The position numbers were made by a program, and so were the translations under genes. This document shows positions 47,684 to 55,874 of a stretch of 56,292 nt of DNA, in pieces. Source of the stretch: Gammaproteobacteria bacterium 53_120_T64. Its GTDB lineage: Bacteria; Pseudomonadota; Gammaproteobacteria; Pseudomonadales; Porticoccaceae. Location of the stretch: contig MAAT01000037.1 in NCBI GenBank assembly GCA_002162815.1, positions 1 through 56,292 of the forward strand, written 5' to 3'. Under the pieces are notes generated by a model. The model was given only the letters and a program-made list of their open reading frames with translations, did no database searches and was not told where the DNA came from. Positions within the stretch are counted from its first letter, which is position 1, and each line of letters begins with the position of its first letter.

Positions 47684-48181
47684 ATGGCGATGGCATACAG
47701 CATAGAACAACACTTGCACAAGGTCGGCGTAGACTACAGCCTACTCCACCACCCTCACACCCATTCGAGCTTACACACAGCCCACATCGCGCACCTACCC
47801 GCGCGCGAAGTTGTCAAGGCCGTACTCTGCCACGATAGGGACAACTATCTGCTCTGTGTCATTCCGGCATCACACAGAATCGTCTTTCACTGGCTCAACC
47901 GAATGATGAATGGACAGTATCAATTGGCCAGTGAAGATGAATTAGAGAGCGTCTTTTTAGACTGTGAAATGGGAGCCGTACCCGCTCTCGGTCAGGTCTA
48001 TGGCTTTCACGTCATTTGGGATGATTGCCTACAAGAAACCGACGACATCTACCTCGAAAGCGGCGATCACGAGCATTTAATCCATCTCAACCACGGTGCA
48101 TTTATGCAACTGATGGGGCTGCAGGAACATATGACCATCAGCTGTCCCGAGGAGGAATACAGCGATCATTTGAGGATGTAG
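47684..48181 (+). CDS. YbaK/EbsC-like aminoacyl-tRNA deacylase domain protein
   Basis: 165 residues. It matches the YbaK/ProXp fold by pattern: an N-terminal EQHLHKVGVDYSLLHHPHTHSS, KAVLCHDRDNYLLCVIPASHRI as the core strand pair, and GAVPALGQVYGFHVIWDD as the strand with the usual G.V.P.G. This family hydrolyses mis-acylated tRNA. The specific substrate is unknown. The protein ends with a polar tail. GAGAGG lies upstream; a second ATG two codons in is also possible. Confidence 0.7.
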   Translation: MAMAYSIEQHLHKVGVDYSLLHHPHTHSSLHTAHIAHLPAREVVKAVLCHDRDNYLLCVIPASHRIVFHWLNRMMNGQYQLASEDELESVFLDCEMGAVPALGQVYGFHVIWDDCLQETDDIYLESGDHEHLIHLNHGAFMQLMGLQEHMTISCPEEEYSDHLRM

Positions 48182-48840
48182 GCCTTTGCCTGCTCCGTCT
48201 TATCCCTGAACCGCGAGGTGGCGCATCCCTAGCCACCTCGATTTGTTGATGCTCGCACCCAACCCTAGCTTGCGTGTGTTCGCTGGTTCCAAATCTATGG
48301 CGCTGGCTCACTGCATTTCGGATCGCCCTACGCACCCCCTTCCCACTGGCCCGGCCACTGCTGTAAATCTGCCCTATAACGGGGTCGCTATCACTCGTAT
48401 CAACAACTACCCCTGTAATCCCCTCTCCCAAAAACACCTGACAATAGACGGCTGTAATGCCGTCGTCTTTCGCCTCAAAACAACGGCATATTGAACTCAA
48501 CGGGAGCGATGACCAGCTCTGCCACTGCCCCTATGGGATGGAGGTAATTATCCCGCGTCACTTATAGTTTGTAGCCGAGTAGTCGCCGAGGAAATCCAGT
48601 CCCATCCACGCGCCCATGTGGATGATCATGGCCGGTGAATCGGTAGTGCGAATAATTCGCTTCCTCAATAGCGCTGAGACCCCCAATAGTCTCTTGCTCG
48701 AAACCTCTGCCTTGAATAACAAGCCTTGCCTTACCGGGCTATTTACTGGTCAAATCCCTTGGCAAATTATCACTGTCCGAGGCAACTACGGGCCAAAATT
48801 CACTTTGATCAACAACATTGACAACTGACTGGAGAATATT
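48182..48840. other. 659-base region without a supported gene
   Basis: It starts with the hairpin at 48214-48240 and then holds no clear gene. Small open frames on both strands have no recognisable family. On the minus strand a frame of about 60 codons ends at 48558 and reads like a protein end (SPAMIIHMGAWMGLDFLGDYS), so a decayed gene is possible but not shown. Confidence 0.5.
48214..48240. terminator. Hairpin after the YbaK-like gene
   Basis: CGAGGTGGC, nine-base loop, GCCACCTCG: nine perfect pairs 30 bases past the stop. Only ATTTGTT follows, so termination would be weak. Confidence 0.5.
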
Positions 48841-49590
48841 ATGAGTAGAGGACACGCACTCGTCACCGGCGCCATTGGCGGCCTAGGTACGGCCATCGTT
48901 AAACGGCTTATTGCGGCAGGTATTCCTGTGATCGGTACTGACCGACGGGTGACCGACATTGACCCCTGGATTAAAGCCGAACTCAACGACGAACAACAGG
49001 CGATGTTTACCGGCTATCCCCTCGACGTTGCCGTGGAAGAACAAGCCGATGCCCTGGCCAAAAAGCTCGCGGAAGATGGCATTCATATCGCCTACCTTAT
49101 CAACAACGCCGGTATTCAGGGCAACGCCAAGCCCTGGGAGCTGGACACGAAAACCTGGGACCGAGTCATGAAGGTCAATGCCAATGGCACCTTTTATTTG
49201 ACTCGCGCCTTCAGTAAGGCAATGGTCGACAAGGGCTTTGGCCGAGTGGTCAATTTTGCCTCAATGTACGCCTACCACCCTGGCACGGGGCAGTCGCCCT
49301 ACGCCGCCGCCAAGGCTGCCGTCACCGGGTACACCCGCTCCGTGGCCCTCGACCTCGCCAAACATGGCGTCACCGTGAATGCCATTGCACCGGGTATTAT
49401 TTGGCACGAACGCCTACGGGGCATACTGCCTCAGGACGAATTCGACAAGATGGAAGCGCGTGTTCCGGCCGAGCGCGTCGGCAAGCCCGAGGAAATTTCC
49501 GGTGTGGTGAATTTCTTCTGCTCGGAAGAATCCTCCTATGTCACCGGCCAAACCCTCCATGTAAACGGTGGTTTATACCTGCCTGGCTAA
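48841..49590 (+). CDS. Short-chain dehydrogenase/reductase
   Basis: 249 residues, classical SDR. NAD(P) motif TGAIGGLG at residues 9-16, NNAG at 88-91, catalytic Ser141, Tyr154 and Lys158 (YAAAK), and the C-terminal VTGQTLHVNGG. Acidic residue Asp34 after the second strand (GTDRR) leaves cofactor choice open, with Arg residues beside it. Substrate unknown. GGAG precedes the ATG. Confidence 0.9.
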   Translation: MSRGHALVTGAIGGLGTAIVKRLIAAGIPVIGTDRRVTDIDPWIKAELNDEQQAMFTGYPLDVAVEEQADALAKKLAEDGIHIAYLINNAGIQGNAKPWELDTKTWDRVMKVNANGTFYLTRAFSKAMVDKGFGRVVNFASMYAYHPGTGQSPYAAAKAAVTGYTRSVALDLAKHGVTVNAIAPGIIWHERLRGILPQDEFDKMEARVPAERVGKPEEISGVVNFFCSEESSYVTGQTLHVNGGLYLPG

Positions 49591-49616
49591 TGGCGGTATA
49601 ACTCGGTAGATCTTTC

Positions 49617-49663
49617 CCGCCGATCTCGCCTCGCTCTGTGATTAAGCGAGAAGGGATCGGCGG
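49617..49663 (+). terminator. Two-part hairpin after the SDR gene
   Basis: Outer stem CCGCCGATC with GATCGGCGG (nine pairs) and inner stem CTCGCT with AGCGAG. It lies 27 bases after the stop and is followed by CTTTAAT, a weak T tract. Confidence 0.6.
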
Positions 49664-50243
49664 CTTTAATCAAATGCCGCTGCAAAGTAATACATTCGAT
49701 TCAAACTCTAAAACATCAAAAACAAGCAACATCAGCTGGCATTTTTACCTCGCTGACATTGTGTGCTGCCACGCAAGGCAGACATACACGCCCTAGCATC
49801 GGAATAAATCGAAGGGATTTTCGGCGACCTTTAAAAACACCCCGCTAAGCATTGACCGAGTAGCACCCGTATTGAGTAGAAAACAGACACCGCCCCACCT
49901 TAAATAACAGCCACCCCCCACTCTTCTCCAGATGTCATCTGGCAGATAATCTGCAAAACCACCCTCGATTACCCTGCCAGCGAGCCAGTCTTATCAGCCA
50001 CGGCACAAGCCCCGAAAAACCATCGTGAAACGCTGCTTAATGACGCCAGCATATTCCCTACCGTGATAATCAACGACACTGAATATTCCATATTTATAGA
50101 CTAGACTTAAACCAACAAGGGATTTGTCACAATTTTAATGCCTACCTACGGCCCTGTTATCAATAGCGTGCAAGCCATGAATAACAAGCACACCCGGCCT
50201 CGGTAGACGTGAATCATAGCCATCAATAACAAGGGAATTCATC
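49664..50243. other. Long leader region of the dehydrogenase gene
   Basis: About 580 bases without a supported gene. The notable element is a pair of adjoining dyads at 49928-49954. No clear promoter or RNA element was recognised. Confidence 0.5.
49928..49954. promoter_or_regulatory. Two adjoining CAGAT/ATCTG dyads
   Basis: A 15-base dyad CCAGATGTCATCTGG shares its last G with a second dyad GCAGATAATCTGC. Both have the half-site CAGAT...ATCTG. Such tandem palindromes are typical of operator sites for two dimers. They lie about 290 bases ahead of the dehydrogenase gene. Confidence 0.4.
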
Positions 50244-51671
50244 ATGGTCGATAACGTGGGCTCGGAGTCCTTATCCTTTACTGAAAGCGTCAACCATATG
50301 GCAGACCGCGCTTTTGAAGTGCTGAATATAGACCCAGGGGTTGCAGCCGCCATCAAGGCCTGTACCGCCACGCTAGAAGTGCATTTCCCTGTCAACATTA
50401 ACGGTAAAATAGAAGTCTTTACCGGTTGGCGCTCCGTACACAGCAGCCACCGTTTACCGGCCAAGGGAGGCATTCGCTATGCCACCATTGTCGACCAGGA
50501 TGAGGTCGAAGCGCTGGCCGCCTTGATGACCTATAAGTGCGCCATTGTCGACGTGCCCTTTGGTGGCTCCAAGGGGGGCTTGTTAATCGACCCCACCAAG
50601 TACAGCCGTGAAGACATGCAGAAAATCACCCGGCGCTTTGCGCGGGAATTAATTCGCAAGGGCTTTCTCAGCCCGGCCACCAATGTACCCGCCCCCGATA
50701 TGGGCACTGGCGAGCGAGAGATGGCCTGGATTGCCGACACCTATAAGCACTTGCATCCCGAGGACGTTAATTACAGCGGCTGTGTGACCGGTAAACCCGT
50801 CGCTCATGGCGGCCTCCGTGGCCGTGCCGAAGCCACAGGGCGAGGCGTTGTCTATGTCTTGCGTGAGTTTTTTCGCAATCCCGACTGCGTTGCCGACACC
50901 GGCTTCAAGGGGGGATTAGGGGGCAAGCGCGTTGTCATACAAGGCCTGGGGAATGTCGGTTTTCATGCCAGCAAATTACTGCAGGAAGAGGATGAGTGTT
51001 TGATTACCGGCATCATTGAAAAAGATGGCGCGCTGGTCAAAGAGGATGGCCTCGACATTCAACATATCCACGATTACATTGTCGAACATAAAACCATTCT
51101 CGGTTATCCCGATGCAAGCCACGTTAGCGACGGTAAAAGCCTATTGGCAATGGACTGCGATATTTTAATACCCGCCGCCATAGAGGGGCAAATAACAGCG
51201 GACAACGCCGGAGCAATCAAGGCCAATTTAATTGTCGAGGCCGCCAACGGCCCCGTTACCTTTGAGGCGGACGAAATACTACGCCAGCGGGGTGTAACGA
51301 TTTTACCCGACGCCTATGTCAATGCCGGCGGCGTGACAGTCTCGTACTTCGAATGGGTTCGCAACTTAGCCCATATTCGCTTTGGCCGCATGGAGAGACG
51401 CTACGATGAAATGCGCGGTAGTCATATGCTCAGCGCTCTGAAAAGCATGACCCAGCAACCCATCCCCGAGTGGATAGAAAAAGAACTGGTACAGGGTGCC
51501 AATGAGCTCGACCTCGTTCGCTCCGGTCTCGACGACACCATGCGCCTATCATTCCAGCAAATAAAAGCCGTACTCGACAGTAACGACAGGGTCAATGATT
51601 ACCGCACCGCCTCTTATGTGGTTGCTATCGACAAAATATCCCGTTCCTATCTGGATATTGGCGTTTACTAA
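50244..51671 (+). CDS. Glu/Leu/Phe/Val dehydrogenase
   Basis: 475 residues. Substrate domain with GGIRYATIVDQDEVEALAALMTYKCAIVDVPFGGSKGG, including the catalytic lysine in the KCAIVDVPFGG region and PAPDMGTGEREMAWI. NAD(P)-binding domain with GRAEATGRGVVYVLREFF and VVIQGLGNVGFHA. The extended C-terminal part (after about 350) keeps ILPDAYVNAGGVTVSYFEWVRN. Most like glutamate dehydrogenases of the two-domain type, linking glutamate and 2-oxoglutarate. Specificity among glutamate and branched-chain or aromatic residues is not certain. Confidence 0.88.
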   Translation: MVDNVGSESLSFTESVNHMADRAFEVLNIDPGVAAAIKACTATLEVHFPVNINGKIEVFTGWRSVHSSHRLPAKGGIRYATIVDQDEVEALAALMTYKCAIVDVPFGGSKGGLLIDPTKYSREDMQKITRRFARELIRKGFLSPATNVPAPDMGTGEREMAWIADTYKHLHPEDVNYSGCVTGKPVAHGGLRGRAEATGRGVVYVLREFFRNPDCVADTGFKGGLGGKRVVIQGLGNVGFHASKLLQEEDECLITGIIEKDGALVKEDGLDIQHIHDYIVEHKTILGYPDASHVSDGKSLLAMDCDILIPAAIEGQITADNAGAIKANLIVEAANGPVTFEADEILRQRGVTILPDAYVNAGGVTVSYFEWVRNLAHIRFGRMERRYDEMRGSHMLSALKSMTQQPIPEWIEKELVQGANELDLVRSGLDDTMRLSFQQIKAVLDSNDRVNDYRTASYVVAIDKISRSYLDIGVY

Positions 51672-51736
51672 CAATGCCCTCCCCACCCGTCTTTCTAAGC
51701 CACCAGGGTCTTTCTATTACAGAGGCCTTAGGAGGG

Positions 51737-51754
51737 CGGGGCTTTAAAGCCCCG
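51737..51754. promoter_or_regulatory. 18-base perfect palindrome ahead of the persulfide dioxygenase gene
   Basis: CGGGGCTTTAAAGCCCCG, self-complementary. It lies 48 bases ahead of the ATG and 66 bases past the previous stop. It could be a regulator site or a stem of the preceding mRNA's end; no T run follows. Confidence 0.4.
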
Positions 51755-51801
51755 TCCATCCCGATTATGCTGGCCGTACAACAAGTATCCAAAGGCCAGC
51801 C

Positions 51802-52848
51802 ATGAGCACTGACACAGCACCCGGTTTATTCTGCAGACAACTCTTTGATCGGGACAGTTTCACCTACACCTACCTCTTGGTCGATACAGCCACCCATGAA
51901 GGGGCCATCATTGACCCGGTGATGGAGCAATTTGAGCGCGATTTACAATATGTCGAAGAACTCGGTATAGAGCTCCTCTACGTGTTCGAAACCCACGCCC
52001 ACGCCGACCACATTACGTCCGCCGGTATGCTGCGACAGAACACCGGTGCAAAAATTGTGTTTAGTCAAGCGGCAGGGATCGAGGCCATCGACATCGCCTT
52101 ACAGGACGGCGATCAATTAACGCTCGGCAACTACGCCATTAAAGCCCTCGCCACCCCGGGGCATACCAGTGGCTGCATGAGCTATTTCGTCGATGGCAAG
52201 GTCTTTACCGGTGACACCCTATTAATTCGTGGCTGTGGTCGCACCGATTTTCAACAGGGCGATGCAAAAACTCTCTATGACAATGTCACTAACAAGCTTT
52301 TTACCCTACCCGACAGCACCATTGTCTACCCGGCCCACGACTACAGGGGCAGAACCAGTTCGAGCATTGGCGAGGAAAAACGCTGGAACCCACGCCTGGG
52401 TGGCGAGCAGAGTGCCAGTGACTTTATCGAGACCATGAACAATCTCAACCTGGATATGCCAAAGAAAATTAACGAGGCCGTACCTGCTAATGTCGGTGTC
52501 GGGATTGATTACAACCCCCGACGCTTTGTCTATGAAGACTTTTCAATGAGTGACTTACACACCTCATGGCGGCAACTCGGCGCTAACGAGGTGATCGTCG
52601 ACAACCGGCGAGGGATAGAATTTGCCGAGGGCCATGTGCCGGGCAGTATCAATATCCCCTTGGGGAGTGAAAGTACTCACGCCGAGCAATTAAAGGCCTA
52701 CGACAAGGTTTATATGTACTGCCGCTCGGGGCGACGGGCACAAACCGCCCTCACCAACTTGTCATTGATTGGCCTTAACAATCTAGTCTGTGTCAGTCAC
52801 ACCGGCATGCCCAACTGGATAGCTGCGGGTTATCCGGTAGAACTTTAA
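51802..52848 (+). CDS. Persulfide dioxygenase-rhodanese fusion
   Basis: 348 residues. The first 230 are a metallo-beta-lactamase fold of the ETHE1 type: ligands in THAHADH (His65, His67, Asp69, His70), TPGHTSGCMSYF, FTGDTLLIRGCGRTDFQ and YPAHDYRGRTSSSIGEEK. The last 100 are a rhodanese domain with active Cys307 in CRSGRRA. The family oxidises glutathione persulfide to sulfite; the fused rhodanese passes sulfur to or from thiosulfate. It suggests H2S handling. Followed by a bidirectional terminator shared with recA. Confidence 0.88.
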   Translation: MSTDTAPGLFCRQLFDRDSFTYTYLLVDTATHEGAIIDPVMEQFERDLQYVEELGIELLYVFETHAHADHITSAGMLRQNTGAKIVFSQAAGIEAIDIALQDGDQLTLGNYAIKALATPGHTSGCMSYFVDGKVFTGDTLLIRGCGRTDFQQGDAKTLYDNVTNKLFTLPDSTIVYPAHDYRGRTSSSIGEEKRWNPRLGGEQSASDFIETMNNLNLDMPKKINEAVPANVGVGIDYNPRRFVYEDFSMSDLHTSWRQLGANEVIVDNRRGIEFAEGHVPGSINIPLGSESTHAEQLKAYDKVYMYCRSGRRAQTALTNLSLIGLNNLVCVSHTGMPNWIAAGYPVEL

Positions 52849-52897
52849 TCAAAGCCTGCCTTCATGTTGAGGTGATGGCGAGCTTATGAGAAAGCAT

Positions 52898-52931
52898 AAA
52901 AAATGGGCGCCTATATAGGTGCCCATTTTTT
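52898..52931. terminator. Bidirectional terminator between convergent genes
   Basis: A-tract and TGGGC at 52898-52908 pair with GCCCA and a T-tract at 52921-52931, with an inner CCTATATAGG stem. T runs are present on both strands. It serves the persulfide dioxygenase gene and recA. Confidence 0.9.
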
Positions 52932-52982
52932 ATTTTACAAAGCTTGCTGAAGAGAGACTCCCGAAGAGCCTCTTAGAGAAGC

Positions 52983-54038
52983 TTAGCCCTCAGCTTTACT
53001 ACTAGCATCGGCGTCCACTTCAGCCTCTTTCTTTTCGGCCTCTGGGTCACCCAGCAACTGCAGACGAATATTGTCCTCAATCTCCTGGGCAATCTCGGGA
53101 TGTTCGCGCAGATAGTTACAGGAATTGGCTTTACCCTGGCCAATTTTATCGCCCTTATAGGAATACCAAGCACCCGCCTTATCGACAAAGCCGCACTTAA
53201 CGCCGAGGTCGATAACTTCACCCATGCGATTGATACCAATGCCGTAAAGGATTTGGAATTCGGTCTGGCGAAAGGGCGGCGCCACTTTATTCTTCACGAC
53301 TTTGACCCGGGTTTCATTGCCGATAATCTCATCGCCGTCTTTCACCGCACCAATACGGCGAATATCGAGACGCACGGAGGAGTAAAACTTCAGGGCGTTA
53401 CCACCCGTCGTGGTCTCGGGGCTACCAAACATCACGCCAATTTTCATCCGAATCTGGTTGATAAAAATCACCAGACAGTTAGAGTTTTTGATATTACCGG
53501 TCAACTTACGCAGGGCCTGAGACATCAATCGAGCCTGCAAGCCAACGTGGTGATCGCCCATATCGCCTTCAATTTCAGCCTTTGGTGTTAAGGCAGCGAC
53601 CGAGTCAATCACCAGTACATCAATGGCACCCGAGCGCACTAACATATCGGTCACTTCCAGCGCTTGCTCACCCGTATCGGGCTGCGAGAGCATTAAGTTA
53701 TCGACATCGACACCAAGCTTTTCAGCATAGGTGGGATCGAGGGCATGCTCAGCATCGATAAAGGCACAGGTGCCACCCAACTTTTGCGCCTCGGCGATGA
53801 CCGAGAGAGTCAATGTCGTTTTACCCGAGGATTCTGGGCCATAAATCTCGATCACGCGACCCTGTGGTAAACCACCGATGCCGAGGGCGATATCGAGCCC
53901 CAATGAGCCGGTCGAAATTTTAGGGATGGCGACGTGCTCTTTATCCCCCATGCGCATTACGGTGCCCTTGCCAAACTGTCTTTCAATTTGGCTCAGTGCC
54001 GCCTGTAGTGCCTTCTCTTTATTGGGATCCATCGACAT
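52983..54038 (-). CDS. recA: Recombinase RecA
   Basis: 351 residues. RecA/ATPase with Walker [10 protein letters not shown] (67-75), Walker [11 protein letters not shown], the L1/L2 DNA loops and the acidic C-terminus ([19 protein letters not shown]). It forms filaments on single-stranded DNA, promotes strand exchange and triggers LexA self-cleavage. GAGG precedes the ATG. No recX follows; the next gene downstream is convergent. A LexA box lies about 150 bases upstream. Confidence 0.98.
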   Translation of the reverse strand: MSMDPNKEKALQAALSQIERQFGKGTVMRMGDKEHVAIPKISTGSLGLDIALGIGGLPQGRVIEIYGPESSGKTTLTLSVIAEAQKLGGTCAFIDAEHALDPTYAEKLGVDVDNLMLSQPDTGEQALEVTDMLVRSGAIDVLVIDSVAALTPKAEIEGDMGDHHVGLQARLMSQALRKLTGNIKNSNCLVIFINQIRMKIGVMFGSPETTTGGNALKFYSSVRLDIRRIGAVKDGDEIIGNETRVKVVKNKVAPPFRQTEFQILYGIGINRMGEVIDLGVKCGFVDKAGAWYSYKGDKIGQGKANSCNYLREHPEIAQEIEDNIRLQLLGDPEAEKKEAEVDADASSKAEG

Positions 54039-54188
54039 CGGGTTGTACCTCGTTCCACAAGTGTTATTTACTATCGGTAGTTGCCATCTGTATTTACTAG
54101 CCGTACTTAACGATCTTAATGCGCCATCGTAGCAGGGCCAAGCCGCTCATCCAAGATGGTGAAGTCAGCTTAATAGAAAACAGCCAAC

Positions 54189-54204
54189 CTGTATAGCCAT
54201 ACAG
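54189..54204. promoter_or_regulatory. LexA (SOS) box
   Basis: CTGTATAGCCATACAG, a perfect CTG-N10-CAG with mostly AT-rich flanks, as in the gammaproteobacterial SOS box. It lies about 150 bases before recA on one side and 107 before the epoxide hydrolase on the other. RecA is the obvious target. Confidence 0.88.
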
Positions 54205-54310
54205 TAAAATATAATCTCAGCACACTATTGACGCGATCTTCGGCAGCGGCTAGTTTGGAGCATAAATCACCTAACCATCAGATGCACCCTCGACTAACAG
54301 CAGGCTCACT

Positions 54311-55453
54311 ATGAGTAACGATGTCATCAGACCTTTTCAAATAGCCATCAGCGATGAAGTCCTCAACGATCTCACACAACGACTGAGCAACACCCGCTGG
54401 CCCGACCCAGAAACCGTCAACGATTGGTCCCAGGGCATCCCTCTAGCCTATACCCAAGAGGTCTGCGACTACTGGCTCAACAGCTACGACTGGCGGGCCA
54501 GAGAGCAAAAGCTCAACCAATACCCACAGTTTAAGACCGCGCTTAACGGCCTCGACATCCATTTTATTCACGCCCGCTCCGAGTACGCTGAGGCGCGCCC
54601 ACTGTTAATGACCCATGGCTGGCCCGGTTCCATTGTCGAGTTCCAGAAAGTCATCGGCCCCTTAATCGACCCGGTGGCCCACGGTGGTGATGCCGCCGAT
54701 GCCTTTCATGTGGTCTGCCCCTCGCTGCCCGGCTATGGTTTTTCGGACAAACCAACAGAGGTCGGCTGGAATATTGAGAAAATTGCCGCAACCTGGAATC
54801 AGCTAATGCTCAGGCTCGGCTACGAGCAGTACTTCGCCCAAGGCGGCGACTGGGGCGCGGCGGTGACCGCCGCGATAGGCATGCAGAACCTCGGTAACTG
54901 TCAGGCCATTCACCTCAACATGGTCATCGTCGAACCCGACCCCGCGACCCTGAATGACCTAACACCTCTTGAACAGAGCGCCCTGGCCGGCATTCAGCAC
55001 TACAGTGACCACGATTCAGGCTATTCCAAACAACAAAGCACCCGCCCACAGACGGTTGGCTATGGGCTGAGTGATTCACCCGTGGGGCAAATGGCCTGGA
55101 TACTGGAAAAGTACTGGGCCTGGATGGACTGCGATGGCCACCCAGAAAACGTCCTCAGCAAGGATGAGCTCTTAGATAACATCATGCTCTATTGGTGTAA
55201 CGCCAGCGCCGCCTCCTCCGCCCGCCTCTACTGGCAGAGTTTCAACGACCTGTCCCGCGACGATGTTGCCCTCGCCACCGGCTGCAGCGTCTACCCGAAA
55301 GAGATCTTCCGCGCATCGCGACGCTGGGCCGAGCGGCGCTTTAAAAACCTTATCCACTGGAATGAGTTGGAAAAGGGCGGGCATTTTGCCGCCTTCGAGG
55401 TACCGGAGACCTTTATTAACGAGGTGCGTAACTGCTTTCGCACGCAGCGGTAA
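54311..55453 (+). CDS. Epoxide hydrolase (alpha/beta-hydrolase)
   Basis: 380 residues. N-terminal EHN segment (residues 5-110, IRPFQIAISDEVLNDL..RL..TRWP), oxyanion motif HGWPGS, nucleophile Asp180 in GGDWGAAV, and catalytic His in GGHFAAFEVPE. It is the microsomal-type epoxide hydrolase family, which opens epoxides to diols through an ester intermediate. Substrate not predictable. It lies beside an integron-like site but is not clearly a cassette gene. Confidence 0.9.
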   Translation: MSNDVIRPFQIAISDEVLNDLTQRLSNTRWPDPETVNDWSQGIPLAYTQEVCDYWLNSYDWRAREQKLNQYPQFKTALNGLDIHFIHARSEYAEARPLLMTHGWPGSIVEFQKVIGPLIDPVAHGGDAADAFHVVCPSLPGYGFSDKPTEVGWNIEKIAATWNQLMLRLGYEQYFAQGGDWGAAVTAAIGMQNLGNCQAIHLNMVIVEPDPATLNDLTPLEQSALAGIQHYSDHDSGYSKQQSTRPQTVGYGLSDSPVGQMAWILEKYWAWMDCDGHPENVLSKDELLDNIMLYWCNASAASSARLYWQSFNDLSRDDVALATGCSVYPKEIFRASRRWAERRFKNLIHWNELEKGGHFAAFEVPETFINEVRNCFRTQR

Positions 55454-55520
55454 ATCCGCTTCATCAATGTGTAGAGCCTTGTCAACACTAGGTGCTAGCG
55501 AGGCTCTATGGCTTTACCCT

Positions 55521-55584
55521 TAACGCTGCGCTCTGCCGCAAAATTTGAATTCGGCAGAAATTTATCCGACAGCAGCGCCTTGTT
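55521..55584 (-). other. attC-like integron recombination site
   Basis: On the minus strand: AAC, three-base spacer, GCGCT-G-CTGTCG, a 28-base variable centre, CGGCAGAGCGC, three-base spacer, GTT. The arms pair over eleven positions (one G-T) with a single extra G in the left arm, which is the usual attC layout (1L AAC, 2L with one extra base, 2R, 1R GTT). The outer start TATAACAAGGCGCTGC resembles attC sites known from environmental gene cassettes. The gene fragment at 55689-55874 lies upstream of it on the same strand, as a cassette gene would. Confidence 0.55.
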
Positions 55585-55688
55585 ATAGGCCCCCTGCGTC
55601 AGGCTAGTTGCCAGCCCTTAAAACCAAAAACACCGGGGCGACAAGTGAGCCAATTATGGCCCGTTATTCCAAAGCCGGGGTCACCGCA

Positions 55689-55874
55689 TTAAGAGTTCTG
55701 CGTACAACCCATCTTTTTAACCGCAAATTTCAAGTGGATGTCCCTTAGCCTCACCTTAGCCTCAGTATTGCCCTGTTGCAGGCTGATGCAATAATCACTG
55801 GCGTCAATGACCGGTGCCTGCACAAGCTGTGTAAACACCGGCGTTGCTTTGACGTCAGCACCGGCTGTGTGTTC
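55689..55874 (-). pseudogene. Gene remnant cut by an IS3-family element
   Basis: 61 codons in frame to a TAA at 55689, with no start codon before the IS boundary at 55875. The peptide has coding-like composition (TPVFTQLVQAPVIDASDYC, VRLRDIHLKFAVKKMGC) but no family I recognise. The IS element ends exactly where the frame loses continuity, so the 5' part was lost or displaced by the insertion. It is followed by an attC-like site, so it may be a cassette gene. Confidence 0.55.

Noticed and set aside
48138..48500. 120-codon minus-strand open frame
   Set aside because: It overlaps the end of the YbaK-like gene, has no recognised motif and contains the hairpin region.
48558..48750. Minus-strand frame of about 60 codons ending SPAMIIHMGAWMGLDFLGDYSATNYK-like
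   Set aside because: It reads somewhat like a protein end, but it has no family, and an upstream stop cuts it; kept only as a possible decayed gene.
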